A stretch of 64,000 bases of DNA from Arthrobacter sp. U41 (GTDB lineage Bacteria > Actinomycetota > Actinomycetes > Actinomycetales > Micrococcaceae), in the NCBI RefSeq assembly GCF_007679325.1, contig NZ_VEGI01000001.1, forward strand, positions 1,302,001 through 1,366,000. Direction: 5' to 3'. Of this stretch, positions 18,828 through 27,371 are shown one piece after another; position 1 is the first letter of the stretch, and the number at the start of each line of letters is the position of its first letter. The notes under the pieces are model-generated. The model was given only the letters and a program-made list of their open reading frames with translations. It was not told where the DNA came from and made no database searches. The translations under genes were made by a program, and so were the position numbers.

Positions 18828-20144
18828 ATGGCAAGCAGCATGGCGGCGTCCGCCGTTTCCGAGACAGCACCTCCCGCCGTCGTGCGCGCTCCGCGCGGTG
18901 TGATCATCGCCGGCGTCGTCGCGATCGTGCTGATCGGCCTCAACCTGCGCGCCGGTATCACCGGCGCCGCCGCGCTCCTGCACGACCTGCAGCAGGTCCT
19001 GGGCTACGGGCCGCTGATCGCCGCCATCATTCCCTCCATCCCCACGCTGTGCTTCGCCGTGGCCGGCGCCGCGACGTCGTGGCTCACCCGGGTCCTGGGG
19101 CTGGAGAAGGCCATCCTGCTCTCCCTCGTGCTGCTCGCGGCCGGGCTGCTGGTCCGCGGCATCCCGTCCACCGGCATGCTGCTGGCGGGCACCGTCGTCG
19201 GGATGTCCGGCCTGGCGATCTGCAACGTGGCGATGCCGTCCTTCATCCGGGTCCATTTCGCGCACCGGACGTCCCTGATGACGGCGCTGTACACGGTGAC
19301 CATGACAACGGGCGCCACCGTGGTTGCTGTACTGATCGTCCCCGTGGCGCAGCAGCTCGGCTCGCCCTCCGCCGGGGTCGGCGCGATCGGTTTCCTGGCG
19401 TTGGGCGCCTGCCTCGGCTTCCTGCCGATCGCCGTGCATGCCCACCGCAACGCGCCCGCGGTCAAGGCCGGCAGGGTGTCCCCCTGGCCCCTGCTCCGGA
19501 CCCGCACCGGCGTGCTGATCACCCTCGGCTTCACCGTCCAGGCACTGCTGGCCTACGCCGTGCTGAGCTGGTTCCCCTACATGCTGGTCACACTGGGCCT
19601 CACGGCCTCCGAGGGCGGACTGATGTTCGGCCTGATGCAGCTGGTCTCCGTCCCGGCCGGCATGGCTCTGGTCGCCATCGGCTCACGCCCCCGGATGCAA
19701 AGGACGGCCTTCTACCTGGCCACCGTCACCATGGCCGCCGGGGTCCTGTCCATGCTTGTCCTGCCGGTCTCCTGGGCGGCGCTGACAGCGGTGCTGCTGG
19801 GGTTCGGGCTCGGCATTTTCCCGCTCGTCATGGTGATGATCAGCCGCAGCGGACGCACCACTGCCGAAACCACCGCGCTGTCCACGGTGGCGCAGTCCGC
19901 CGGCTACCTGCTGGCTACCCTCGGCCCCTTCGGCATGGGGCTGCTGCACAGTGCCACCGGCTCCTGGACGCTGCCGCTGATCCTGCTGCTGGCCGTGGCG
20001 CTGGGCCAGATCGCCGTCGGGCACCTCCTGACATCCCTGCCCAAGGTTCCGCGGCGCCCGGAACCGCATCCCCCTGAACCGCAGAGCGCCGGCGCGTCCG
20101 CCGGTGCGTCCACGTTGACATCTTCCGCAGAGGCGCAGTCATGA
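18828..20144 (+). CDS. MFS transporter, CynX/NimT family
   Basis: 438 residues with about twelve membrane helices. The motif LIGLNLRAGITGAAALL in helix 1 and LGYGPLIAAIIPSIPTLCFA next to it are hallmarks of the CynX/NimT (cyanate or nitroimidazole) branch of the major facilitator superfamily. ATG 18828 lacks a ribosome site but lies six bases after a TAACCT -10-like box; a TTG six bases upstream is less likely. The last codons overlap the start of a FadR-type regulator by four bases (ATGA), so the two are translationally coupled. Its substrate is unknown; control by the coupled regulator is expected. Confidence 0.9.
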   Translation: MASSMAASAVSETAPPAVVRAPRGVIIAGVVAIVLIGLNLRAGITGAAALLHDLQQVLGYGPLIAAIIPSIPTLCFAVAGAATSWLTRVLGLEKAILLSLVLLAAGLLVRGIPSTGMLLAGTVVGMSGLAICNVAMPSFIRVHFAHRTSLMTALYTVTMTTGATVVAVLIVPVAQQLGSPSAGVGAIGFLALGACLGFLPIAVHAHRNAPAVKAGRVSPWPLLRTRTGVLITLGFTVQALLAYAVLSWFPYMLVTLGLTASEGGLMFGLMQLVSVPAGMALVAIGSRPRMQRTAFYLATVTMAAGVLSMLVLPVSWAALTAVLLGFGLGIFPLVMVMISRSGRTTAETTALSTVAQSAGYLLATLGPFGMGLLHSATGSWTLPLILLLAVALGQIAVGHLLTSLPKVPRRPEPHPPEPQSAGASAGASTLTSSAEAQS

Positions 20145-20821
20145 CACTCAGCACGTCCCACCGGCCGCCCCTCGTGGAGGAGGTCACCGCCAAGCTGCGG
20201 GAGCTGATCCATTCAGGCGAATGGCCGCTGCAGCAGCGGATTCCGGCCGAGCCCGAACTCATGGCGGTCCTCGGCGTCTCGCGCGGCACCCTGCGCGAGG
20301 CGGTCAAGGCCCTTGCCCACAGCGGCATGCTGGAGGTCCGGCGCGGAGACGGCACGTACGTCCGCGCCACCAGCGAAATCTCCGGCGCCGCCCAACGGAT
20401 GTACCGCGACCACTCGCAGGTGCACATCTTGGAGGTCCGGGTGGGGCTCGACACCCAGGCGGCCCGGCTCGCCGCCCGCCACGCCACGGCGGACGACGTC
20501 GACGCCCTGCGCGGGCTGCTGGAGGCGCGCCGCGTCGCGTGGCTGGCCGAGGACTACACCGCCTGGGCCCGCGCCGACTGGGACTTCCATGTGCTTGTGG
20601 CACAGGCATCCGGCAATCCGCTCCTGCACGAGCTGTACGTCAGTTTCGGCGTCGTTTTCCATGCCGACCTTCTCCGGCAGCAGGGCCGCAGCGGCTTCAA
20701 CGGGCTCCCGCACGAAGGCCACGACGACCTTGTGGACGCCATTGCCGCGCACGACGAAACGGCCGCCGTCGAGAGCGTGCACCGGAACCTGAACTCCTGC
20801 GCGGAGTGGATCCAGCAGTAG
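20141..20821 (+). CDS. FadR-type GntR family transcriptional regulator
   Basis: 226 residues. N-terminal winged helix: VEEVTAKLRELIHSGEWPLQQ, PAEPELMAVLGVSRGTLREA, VRRGDGTYV. The C-terminal FCD all-helical domain binds a small acid through metal-coordinating residues; DWDFHVLVAQASGNPLL and the closing HRNLNSC are characteristic. The gene overlaps the MFS transporter by four bases. A regulator coupled to one transporter suggests substrate-responsive control of the pair, probably through the inverted repeat at 18788-18823. Ligand unknown. Confidence 0.92.
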   Translation: MTLSTSHRPPLVEEVTAKLRELIHSGEWPLQQRIPAEPELMAVLGVSRGTLREAVKALAHSGMLEVRRGDGTYVRATSEISGAAQRMYRDHSQVHILEVRVGLDTQAARLAARHATADDVDALRGLLEARRVAWLAEDYTAWARADWDFHVLVAQASGNPLLHELYVSFGVVFHADLLRQQGRSGFNGLPHEGHDDLVDAIAAHDETAAVESVHRNLNSCAEWIQQ

Positions 20822-21059
20822 GGCACCCACCGGCTCAGGCTCCGCCGGCCGGGTCACAGGTTTTTCCCAAGGTTGCAGGATGATGCTCAGCTTCAGCGGC
20901 ACCTTCCGGAAACTCTGCGATGGTTCCGCGATTGAGTTGCCTGACCGTCCCCCAGGTGAGCTGGTGGCCGGTCATCATCTCCGGGTCCGTCAGCGCTGAA
21001 TTCTGACGGCCCGATCCAGCGGCCGGTTCCTTCCCCAGCACCGGGACCGGCGCAACGGG
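20822..21059. other. Intergenic stretch without recognisable gene
   Basis: Between the FadR-type gene and the next gene on the minus strand. An open minus-strand frame covers it (ending at 20835) but it overlaps the neighbouring membrane protein gene, has no ribosome site and resembles nothing I recognise. I see no tRNA or promoter-like feature. Confidence 0.5.
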
Positions 21060-21097
21060 GCTTCCGGGCCGGGACGTCAGCACCCCGGCCCGGAAGC
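21060..21097 (-). terminator. Terminator of the 21125-21661 gene
   Basis: Perfect 14-bp GC-rich stem (GCTTCCGGGCCGGG with complement) and 10-nt loop, starting 27 bp after the stop codon of the minus-strand membrane protein gene. Confidence 0.75.
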
Positions 21098-21124
21098 TCT
21101 TCAAACGAGGAAGTACAGGCGCGG

Positions 21125-21661
21125 TTAGCGCGCCAGGCCCTTGAAGACGTTCTTCGGGCGCTGCATTTCGCCGTGCTTTGCTCCGAGGACGATCACCAGG
21201 CCGGACAGCACCGGGATGGCCCACTGCAGGACCTTCAGCTGCTGCTGTGCGGAGCGGAGTTCCTCGGACGCGCCGGGCTTGGGCTCGGTGGCGCCTTCAG
21301 CACCTTCGCTGGCGAGCTTGTCCACCTTGGCGCCCTGAAGCCCGGCATACAGGCTCACGGCGGCACCGGCAAGGGTGACCACGGACTTGTAGACGGTGAG
21401 GCGGGTGACGCCGTCCTGCTTGGCCATCCGGCCCTTGTTCTCCCACATGATCGCGAGGCCGGAGAGGAAGTGCGCGCCGAAGGCAGCCGTCTGGAACGGA
21501 GCCCATTTCTTCCAGCCCAGGCTCGAGAGCCGGGTCCGTTCGGCCGGATCCTTGGCTTCGGCCGCCGCCCCGTTCAGACCAATGGCACCCATAAGGGAGC
21601 CGCCGAACCAGGCGCCTGCCGTCAGGTCGTGGATGGATCGGGCAACGAGATTACCTGCCAT
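21125..21661 (-). CDS. Conserved membrane protein of unknown function
   Basis: 178 residues, ATG 21661 with AGGAAG seven bases upstream. Three to four hydrophobic segments are visible: around 12-32 (GAWFGGSLMGAIGLNGAA), 57-72, 88-108 (YKSVVTLAGAAVSLYAGLQ) and 147-163 (LQWAIPVLSGLVIVLGA). Between the last two lies a hydrophilic Glu/Lys-rich loop. The C-terminus is basic. Similar proteins occur in many Micrococcaceae and are named only hypothetical. It is divergent from a DUF1206 gene and followed by its own terminator, so it is probably transcribed alone. No function can be stated. Confidence 0.8.
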   Translation of the reverse strand: MAGNLVARSIHDLTAGAWFGGSLMGAIGLNGAAAEAKDPAERTRLSSLGWKKWAPFQTAAFGAHFLSGLAIMWENKGRMAKQDGVTRLTVYKSVVTLAGAAVSLYAGLQGAKVDKLASEGAEGATEPKPGASEELRSAQQQLKVLQWAIPVLSGLVIVLGAKHGEMQRPKNVFKGLAR

Positions 21662-21780
21662 GTTGAGCTTCCTATCGTCTGTGTTCGAATCCGGAAATGT
21701 CGCCGCCAGCGAACGGCGCCGACCCGGCTATGGTAAGCACACTTATGAAGTTCTTGATACTCCGAGGAACGGAGACCCCC

Positions 21781-22641
21781 GTGAGTAAAATCGGCAGCAT
21801 GGAAACATCGCGGATGCCGGAGGGCCAGTCAGCCGCCGGCGACGCCGCCGACGCCGTGGAAGCCGCGTCGGACAGTGCGGCGCTCGACGTCGTCGCCCGC
21901 ACCGGTTTTGCGGTGATGGCGCTGCTGCACATCGTCATCGGCGCGATCGCCGTGGCACTGGTCCTCGGCGCGCCGGGCCAGGCCGAGCCCACCGGAGCCA
22001 TAGAACAGCTCGCGGCCAACCCGTGGGGCCCGGCCGTGATGTGGGCGGGGTTCATCGCCTGCGCGGGGCTCTCGCTGTGGCAGTTGAGCGAGGCGACCCT
22101 CCGCGCGAGGCACCTCCCGCGGAAGGAGCGGTTCGGCAAGCTCGTGTCCTCCGGCTTCCTCAGCATCGCGTACGGGAGTGTGGGGCTGAGCTTCGCGGGG
22201 TTCGCGCTGGGCAACCGGGGCGATTCCGGTGACTCCACGCGGGATTTCAGCACGGTCCTGGTGCGGAGCCCGTTCGGAGTGCCGGCCCTGATCGCTTTGG
22301 GTCTGACCATCATCGGGATCGGGGTGTACTTCGTCGTCAAGGGCGCAGGGAAGAAGTTCAAGGAGGAGCTGGGCCATTTTGAGGGGACGCGCCGGGGCCA
22401 TCTGGTCAGTGGACTGGGTGTGGCCGGCCACATTGCCAAGGGTGTGGCATTGATCCTGACGGGACTGCTGTTCGGGATCGCCGCGGTCACCAACGATCCC
22501 GGCTCGTCCACCGGACTGGACGGCAGCCTCAAGGCATTACAGGACCACACCTTCGGCCCCCCGCTGCTCCTGGCCATCGGTGCGGGTTTCATCGCCTACG
22601 GGGCGTTCGCGCTGGTACGGGCCCGGTTCGGGCGGATGTAG
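21781..22641 (+). CDS. DUF1206 membrane protein
   Basis: 286 residues from GTG 21781; a GGAG lies upstream, and the longer frame from 21697 overlaps the divergent promoter region. After a ~45-residue acidic N-terminus it contains three internal repeats, each a pair of helices beginning with an aromatic/small motif: VVARTGFAVMALLHIVIGAI, FGKLVSSGFLSIAYGSVGLS and HLVSGLGVAGHIAKGVALIL. This triplicated pattern defines DUF1206, a membrane family frequent in actinobacteria and cyanobacteria without assigned role. Short convergent spacing (22 bp) separates it from the topoisomerase gene. Confidence 0.9.
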   Translation: MSKIGSMETSRMPEGQSAAGDAADAVEAASDSAALDVVARTGFAVMALLHIVIGAIAVALVLGAPGQAEPTGAIEQLAANPWGPAVMWAGFIACAGLSLWQLSEATLRARHLPRKERFGKLVSSGFLSIAYGSVGLSFAGFALGNRGDSGDSTRDFSTVLVRSPFGVPALIALGLTIIGIGVYFVVKGAGKKFKEELGHFEGTRRGHLVSGLGVAGHIAKGVALILTGLLFGIAAVTNDPGSSTGLDGSLKALQDHTFGPPLLLAIGAGFIAYGAFALVRARFGRM

Positions 22642-22663
22642 CGGGTGTGCAGCGGGTGTGCGG

Positions 22664-23665
22664 CTATCCCGCGGCCTTCTGCAGCGGGACCACGTCGCCT
22701 TCCTGGTAGAGCAGGGCCCGGACCTCGGATTCGGCGGAGTCCAGCCGCTTCGGGTCGATGGTCTCCCCCGCCGCAAAGTGGTCCAGGACCCGCGGGTCGA
22801 CGTAGCTCTTCCGGGCGATCGACGGCGTGTTGCCGAGGACCTCGGATGCATCCAGCATGGCGCGGCTGACCGCCCGCTTCCGCGCGGACACCTTGGGCTG
22901 CGGGCCGCTCTTCGCCAGGCTGGCGGCGGCGGCCACCGTCCCGCGCAGGGTGCGGAAGTCCTTGGCCGTGAAATCCTGACCGGTGCGCTCTTTGACGTAT
23001 TCGTTGATGTCCGCGCTGGTCACAGGGTGCCAGCTCCGGCCGTCCTTGTAGGCCAGCAGGCGGGCGTTGCCGCCGCGGCGCTTGAGCTGGCGCACGACGG
23101 CGGCGAGGTCGGCGTCGTCGATCCGCGACTCCCAGTTCTTGCCGCTCTTGGCCGGGAAACTGAGCCGGAGTTCGTTCTTGCGCACGCTCACGTGGGCGCA
23201 CAGCAGGGTGGCGAGGCCGTGGCTGCCGTTTTCGTTCGTGTAGCGCTCGGAGCCAACCCGCAGCGATCCGCTGTCCAGCATCCTGAACGCGGCGGCCAGG
23301 ACGCGGTCCCGGCCGAGGCCCTCGGAGCGCAGGTCCATGGTGACGAGCCGTCGTGCGGCCGGAAGGGTTTCCGCAAGCTGGAGGGAGCGGTCGAACTTCA
23401 GCCGGTCCTTCTTTTCGCGCCAGCCCGGGTGGTAGATGTACTGGCGCCGGCCGACGGCGTCGAGTCCGGTGGCCTGGATGTGCCCGTTGTCGTAGGGCGC
23501 AATCCAGACGTCCGTCCACGCCGGCGGGATGCCGATGCTCTCCAGCCGCTCGCGCACCGGCCCGGGCGGCAGGGTGGAGCCGTCCAGGTCCTTGTAGCTG
23601 AAGCCAGACCCGGCAGCGACCCGGCGGTAGCCGCGGCCGGACGCGTTGCTGTGCCGGAGCCTCAT
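22664..23665 (-). CDS. DNA topoisomerase IB
   Basis: 333 residues, the size of bacterial poxvirus-like type IB topoisomerases, which relax supercoils through a 3'-phosphotyrosyl link. Recognisable blocks: GFSYKDLDGSTL, IPPAWTDVWIAPYDNGHIQATG, the pentapeptide QYIYH, SERYTNENGSHGLATLL, KDFRTLRGT with the catalytic arginine, and the nucleophile tyrosine in ARKSYVDPRVLDHF. A longer overlapping frame (to 23750) is out of phase and is a shadow. The family is patchily spread among bacteria and often accessory. One copy of a ~60-bp intergenic palindrome stands upstream. Confidence 0.93.
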   Translation of the reverse strand: MRLRHSNASGRGYRRVAAGSGFSYKDLDGSTLPPGPVRERLESIGIPPAWTDVWIAPYDNGHIQATGLDAVGRRQYIYHPGWREKKDRLKFDRSLQLAETLPAARRLVTMDLRSEGLGRDRVLAAAFRMLDSGSLRVGSERYTNENGSHGLATLLCAHVSVRKNELRLSFPAKSGKNWESRIDDADLAAVVRQLKRRGGNARLLAYKDGRSWHPVTSADINEYVKERTGQDFTAKDFRTLRGTVAAAASLAKSGPQPKVSARKRAVSRAMLDASEVLGNTPSIARKSYVDPRVLDHFAAGETIDPKRLDSAESEVRALLYQEGDVVPLQKAAG

Positions 23666-23800
23666 CGGTCCGTTCCGGATCCGCGGGTTCCCGGCGCGGG
23701 GGTTCCTGGCGCGGGGGGTCCCGGGACGGAGGTTCGTATGCGCTGCTCATCCATAACGGTAAGCCTACTGACCAAACCCCGATTTTCCTCCACTACGGAA

Positions 23801-23861
23801 CAATGCGGGGTCACTCACGGCCCATAATCCCCTCCGGGACGGGCGGAATGACCCCGCGTTG
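23801..23861. repeat. Intergenic palindromic element, copy A
   Basis: Arms CAATGCGGGGTCA and TGACCCCGCGTTG (one G:T mismatch) enclose 35 bp. It lies after the fpr stop and before the topoisomerase start. Related elements are at 54301-54360 and 61030-61092. Copy A shares mainly the arms. Confidence 0.7.
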
Positions 23862-23879
23862 CTGTGTGGTGTCGGCAGA

Positions 23880-25340
23880 TCAGACCTCCGCGGCCACCCC
23901 GCCGCGGGAAATTTCCACCATGTCCTCACGCGGGACCACCTTGATGCGCTCGCGCTGGATGCCGTCCGCGCCGGCGTCGGCGCTGGCCTTCTCGCCGAGG
24001 GACCGCTCGTGCGCGTCCAGGGCCAGCCAGCCTTCCCAGCTGGTGAACTGCACGCCGCGGTTTTCCAGGAGTTCGACAATCGTCTCCGGAGCGGGCGCTG
24101 CGGCCAGCGGCAGGTTGTCGCGGTCCTCCAGCAGGTAGGTCACGGTTTCCAGGGCGTCGCCCTTGGTGTGGCCGATCAGCCCCACCGGGCCACGCTTGAT
24201 CCAGCCGGTGGCGTAAATGCCCGGCACAGGGGCGCCGGAAGCGTCCAGGACGCGGCCGCCGTCGTTCGGAACAACTCCCTTGCTGTGGTCGAACTCGACC
24301 TCGGGCAGCGACGAGCCGAAGTAGCCGATCGCGCGGTAGGCGGCCTGGACCGGGTAGTCGACGAACTCGCCGGTGCCGCGGGCGTTCCCCGTGCCGTCCA
24401 GTTCCGTACGCTCGAACTTGATCCCGGCGACGCGGCCGGGGGCGTCGGCGTTGTCGTAGATCTCGACCGGGCTGTGCAGGAAGTGCAGGTGCAGGCGGCG
24501 GGAGGCCCTGAGCTCGGAGAGGTCCTCGGGCTGCTCGGCGATCCAGTTGGTAAGTGTGCCCACCATGGTCTTGGTTTGGTTGTTGCTCTGGATCTGCCGG
24601 TCCGATTCGGCGTCGAACTCGAAATCCTCGGCGTAGAGGATGATGTCCACGTCCTTGGAGTGGGACAGCTCGCGCAACTCCAGCGGGGTGAACTTCACCT
24701 GAGCCGGGCCGCGGCGGCCGTAGACGTGCACGTCCGTGACCGGGGAATCCTTCAGTGCGCGGTAGACGTTGTCCGGGATTTCGGAGACCAGGAGGTCATC
24801 GGCGTGCTTGGAAAGCATCCGGGCCACGTCGAGGGCCACGTTGCCGTTGCCGATCACCGCGATTTCCTTTGCGTCCAGCGGCCAGTCGCGGGGAACGTCC
24901 GGGTGGCCGTCGTACCAGGAGACGAAGTCGGCGCCGCCGTAGGAGCCGTCAAGTTCGATGCCCGGGATGTTCAGGTCCGCGTCCTTGATGGCCCCGGTGG
25001 CGAAGATGACGGCGTCGTAGTGGGTGCGGAGGTCCTCCAGCGAGAGGTCCGTGCCGTAGTCGACATTGCCGAAGAAGCGGATGTCCCCCCGGTCCAGGAC
25101 CTTGTGCAGCGCGTTGACGATGCCCTTGATCCGCGGGTGGTCCGGGGCCACGCCGTAGCGGATCAGGCCGTACGGCGCCGGGTAGCGGTCGAAGAGGTCG
25201 ATGCTCACGGTGAGCTCGCCGCTCTTGACCGCCTCGCTCTTGGTCACGATGTCCGCGGCGTACACCCCGGCGGGTCCGGAGCCGACGACGGCGATGCGCA
25301 GCGGGCGGGCAGCAGTTCCTACAGGGGTGTTCGTTGACAC
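23880..25340 (-). CDS. FAD-dependent ferredoxin--NADP+ reductase, FprA type (copy 2, sulfur-linked)
   Basis: 486 residues from GTG 25340 with AAAGGA eight bases upstream. FAD motif VGSGPAGVYAADIV and NADP motif VIGNGNVALDVARML are intact. It is strongly similar over its whole length to the copy at 5693-7141. It lies 89 bp after cysG on the same strand, within the sulfur region. Sulfite reductase here is of the ferredoxin-dependent type, so this enzyme is a good candidate to pass NADPH electrons through a ferredoxin to Sir. That link is inferred from gene order. Confidence 0.93.
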   Translation of the reverse strand: MSTNTPVGTAARPLRIAVVGSGPAGVYAADIVTKSEAVKSGELTVSIDLFDRYPAPYGLIRYGVAPDHPRIKGIVNALHKVLDRGDIRFFGNVDYGTDLSLEDLRTHYDAVIFATGAIKDADLNIPGIELDGSYGGADFVSWYDGHPDVPRDWPLDAKEIAVIGNGNVALDVARMLSKHADDLLVSEIPDNVYRALKDSPVTDVHVYGRRGPAQVKFTPLELRELSHSKDVDIILYAEDFEFDAESDRQIQSNNQTKTMVGTLTNWIAEQPEDLSELRASRRLHLHFLHSPVEIYDNADAPGRVAGIKFERTELDGTGNARGTGEFVDYPVQAAYRAIGYFGSSLPEVEFDHSKGVVPNDGGRVLDASGAPVPGIYATGWIKRGPVGLIGHTKGDALETVTYLLEDRDNLPLAAAPAPETIVELLENRGVQFTSWEGWLALDAHERSLGEKASADAGADGIQRERIKVVPREDMVEISRGGVAAEV

Positions 25341-25429
25341 GGCTGTGTTCCTTTGTTTTTCTGCATCCGTTGCTCCGCAGCCGCCCTTTTGAGGCCTGAT
25401 AACGGCGGTTACGGAGCAATCGACGGGTC

Positions 25430-26716
25430 TTAGGGGGTCAGTACGCGGGTCTTGGTGGAGCGGGGAGTGTTCGGGGTGGTGGTGCTGTAGTCCGCGGTTT
25501 TGAAGTGCGACGGCGCGAACGGGCTGACGCGGACCACGTCACCGATCACGATCACGGCGGGGTTCGCGACGCCTGCGGCCTCCGCCTGGTCCGCGATGGT
25601 CCCGAGCGTTCCGATGGTCACCCGCTGGTTCGGCAGATAACCATTCTCTACGATGCCAACAGGCGTCTCCGCTGGCAAACCGGCGCGTCCCAGCGAGGCC
25701 GCGGAATCGCGCAACTGGCCCACGCCCATGAGCAGGATCACGGTGTGGTCGGGCCGGGCCGGGACTTCGGAGAGCTCCTCATGCCCGGTGACCACGCTGA
25801 AACCCTTGGCCAGCCCGCGGTGCGTGACCGGGATGCCCGCGGCGGCCGGGACCGAGATGGCGGAGGTGACGCCGGGAACCACTTCAACCTCGACGCCGTG
25901 CCGCCGGCAGAATTCGGCTTCCTCGCCGCCGCGGCCAAGGACGTAAGGGTCGCCGCCCTTGAGCCGGACCACACGGTGGCCCTGCAGGGCTTCGTCGACG
26001 AGGATGCGGTTGATCCCGGACTGCGGGACGGGATGGTGGCCGGGGGTCTTGCCGACCTCGATGACGCGGACGTCGGGGGCCAGTTCGGCCAGGAGTTCGC
26101 GCGGGCCGAGGCGGTCCGCGACCACGACGTCGGCCTGGCCCAGAAGGCGCCGGCCGCGGACGGTGATGAGCCCGGTGTCGCCGGGTCCGCCGCCAACGAG
26201 CGCCACGGACCCGGCGGTTTCCCCGGTGCCGGAGCCACGGTGACGGCGGAGCGGCAGGTCCCCCGTTTCCAGGGCGGTGGCCACGGCGTCCCGCAGGGCC
26301 ATGGCGCGGCGCGGGTCTCCCCCGGCGTTCACGGCGATCTTGACGTCGTCCACAACGGCGACGGCGGGCGTCCAGGCGGCGGAGGCTTCGTGGTCGGAGG
26401 CGTTGACGCACCAGATGCGCTGCGCCTCGGCGTCGGCCGCAACCTGCGCGTCCACGGCGGCATCGCCCGTTGCGGTCTGGACGAACCAGGCGCCGTCGAC
26501 GTCGGCGCTGCGGTAGGGGCGCGGCTCCCAGGCAAGGAGGCCGGCGTCGGACAGCTCGTGCAGTGCCTGGCTGGCCAGGGGCGCGATCACCGTGACTCGG
26601 GCGCCGGCGTCGAGCAGTCCCTTGGCGCGGCGTGCGGCCACTGGGCCGCCTCCCACCACCAGCACGGGGCGTCCGAGGAGGCGCAGCGCCGTGGGGTAAA
26701 TGTCCTGAATTGCCAT
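25430..26716 (-). CDS. cysG: Siroheme synthase: precorrin-2 dehydrogenase fused to uroporphyrinogen-III methyltransferase
   Basis: 428 residues from ATG 26716. The N-terminal half is an NAD-binding precorrin-2 dehydrogenase (VLVVGGGPVAARRAKGLL). The C-terminal half, from about residue 165, is the SAM-dependent methyltransferase (LVGGGPGDTGLITVRG, RLKGGDPYVLGRGGEEAEF, VVPGVTSAISVPAAAGIPVT). Siroheme is the cofactor of sulfite reductase; the missing iron insertion may be done by the chelatase at 39727-40461. The protein is somewhat shorter than E. coli CysG, the link region being reduced. No ribosome site is seen: TATCGT lies six bases before the ATG, so the mRNA looks leaderless, under the shared sulfur motif at 26747-26795. 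Confidence 0.95.
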   Translation of the reverse strand: MAIQDIYPTALRLLGRPVLVVGGGPVAARRAKGLLDAGARVTVIAPLASQALHELSDAGLLAWEPRPYRSADVDGAWFVQTATGDAAVDAQVAADAEAQRIWCVNASDHEASAAWTPAVAVVDDVKIAVNAGGDPRRAMALRDAVATALETGDLPLRRHRGSGTGETAGSVALVGGGPGDTGLITVRGRRLLGQADVVVADRLGPRELLAELAPDVRVIEVGKTPGHHPVPQSGINRILVDEALQGHRVVRLKGGDPYVLGRGGEEAEFCRRHGVEVEVVPGVTSAISVPAAAGIPVTHRGLAKGFSVVTGHEELSEVPARPDHTVILLMGVGQLRDSAASLGRAGLPAETPVGIVENGYLPNQRVTIGTLGTIADQAEAAGVANPAVIVIGDVVRVSPFAPSHFKTADYSTTTPNTPRSTKTRVLTP

Positions 26717-26795
26717 GCATCGACGATAGGGCGGCCTCATATCGCGCAACAACGGTTCGGAAACACCCGTTCACGCGGGGTAATGGCACGTCACA
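26717..26795 (-). promoter_or_regulatory. Sulfur-type promoter of cysG (shared 49-bp motif + leaderless core)
   Basis: The motif occupies 26747-26795. On the minus strand it contains TGACG, AT, GTGA, GTTTC and CC-TT-G in the same columns as those before ssu and sir. Its last bases form the -35 TTGTTG, followed by an 18-bp spacer, -10 TATCGT, six bases and the ATG at 26716. The position upstream of and overlapping -35 fits an activator site. Confidence 0.7.
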
Positions 26796-26832
26796 TAGTT
26801 TCCGCCGTCCGGGGGCACTTCGGCAGCGGTGA

Positions 26833-27198
26833 GGGCTACTTCACCGCGATGAGTTCAACCAATTTGATGTCAGGGTCCTTTGACAGCAGCGTGGGGCCGC
26901 GCTCGCCGAGCGCGGCCGGGATGGCCCCGTTGAGGTGGGCCTGCCGGGCTTCCTCGGTGTCAAAGGTGTCGAAGATGCCGGAGGTGTAATCGTTGACCCG
27001 GAAGGCATACCAGGTCTGCGTTCCGGGTTCGTTGAGCACTATCTCGCGGCCCCCGTTGAGGAAATCCCAGACCTCTTGTTCCTTCCCCAGTTTTGCCTCG
27101 ACCAGTGCCAGCACTCCATATTTTGCCGCCACGGCTGTCTCCTCAGAATCGGGCGGGATGGGCCGTATACCGGCCTATAGCCGTGAGTGTAGGCCTGC
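26833..27198 (-). repeat. 366-bp direct repeat, left copy
   Basis: Matches 29895-30260 without indels, with about 18 mismatches counted by eye (about 95% identity). It contains one monooxygenase-like gene and its upstream region. The two copies are in the same orientation 3,062 bp apart, with a large secreted-protein gene between them. Confidence 0.95.
26836..27132 (-). CDS. Antibiotic biosynthesis monooxygenase (ABM) domain protein, copy 1
   Basis: 98 residues from GTG 27132, with AGGAGA six bases before it. The small alpha/beta ferredoxin-like fold is suggested by KYGVLALVEAKLGKEQEVWD, the pattern TQTWYAFRVNDYTSGIFDTF and EEARQAHLNGAIPAAL, as in YgiN-like putative quinol monooxygenases. 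Such proteins act as dimers on quinones or flavins, or as heme-degrading relatives; a precise role is not visible. It differs from copy 2 at only three residues (Ala/Pro 3, Ser/Phe and Arg/His). It is in the sulfur region but divergently placed from the secreted protein gene. Confidence 0.88.
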   Translation of the reverse strand: MAAKYGVLALVEAKLGKEQEVWDFLNGGREIVLNEPGTQTWYAFRVNDYTSGIFDTFDTEEARQAHLNGAIPAALGERGPTLLSKDPDIKLVELIAVK

Positions 27199-27371
27199 AG
27201 TTTCGGTGGAACAAGGGTCCGCCAGCCGGTAGCGGAAAGCCCGACGGAGAGCATCGCGGTCTAGCACTTTGTGTTCCGGCAAGACGCCTGACACGTAACC
27301 GATGTGATGAGCCATACAATTGCTCCGTCCGGGCTAGCCGGTCAGTCTCAACATGGGGGAAGGGGACTTAG

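Noticed and set aside
20835..21224. 129-residue minus-strand frame in the gap after the FadR-type gene
   Set aside because: Overlaps the terminator and the end of the membrane-protein gene, with no start signal and no recognisable domain.
5693..25340. The two FprA genes as ends of a recent large duplication
   Set aside because: The proteins are similar but clearly diverged along their length and none of the flanking genes are shared, so this is an old paralogy.
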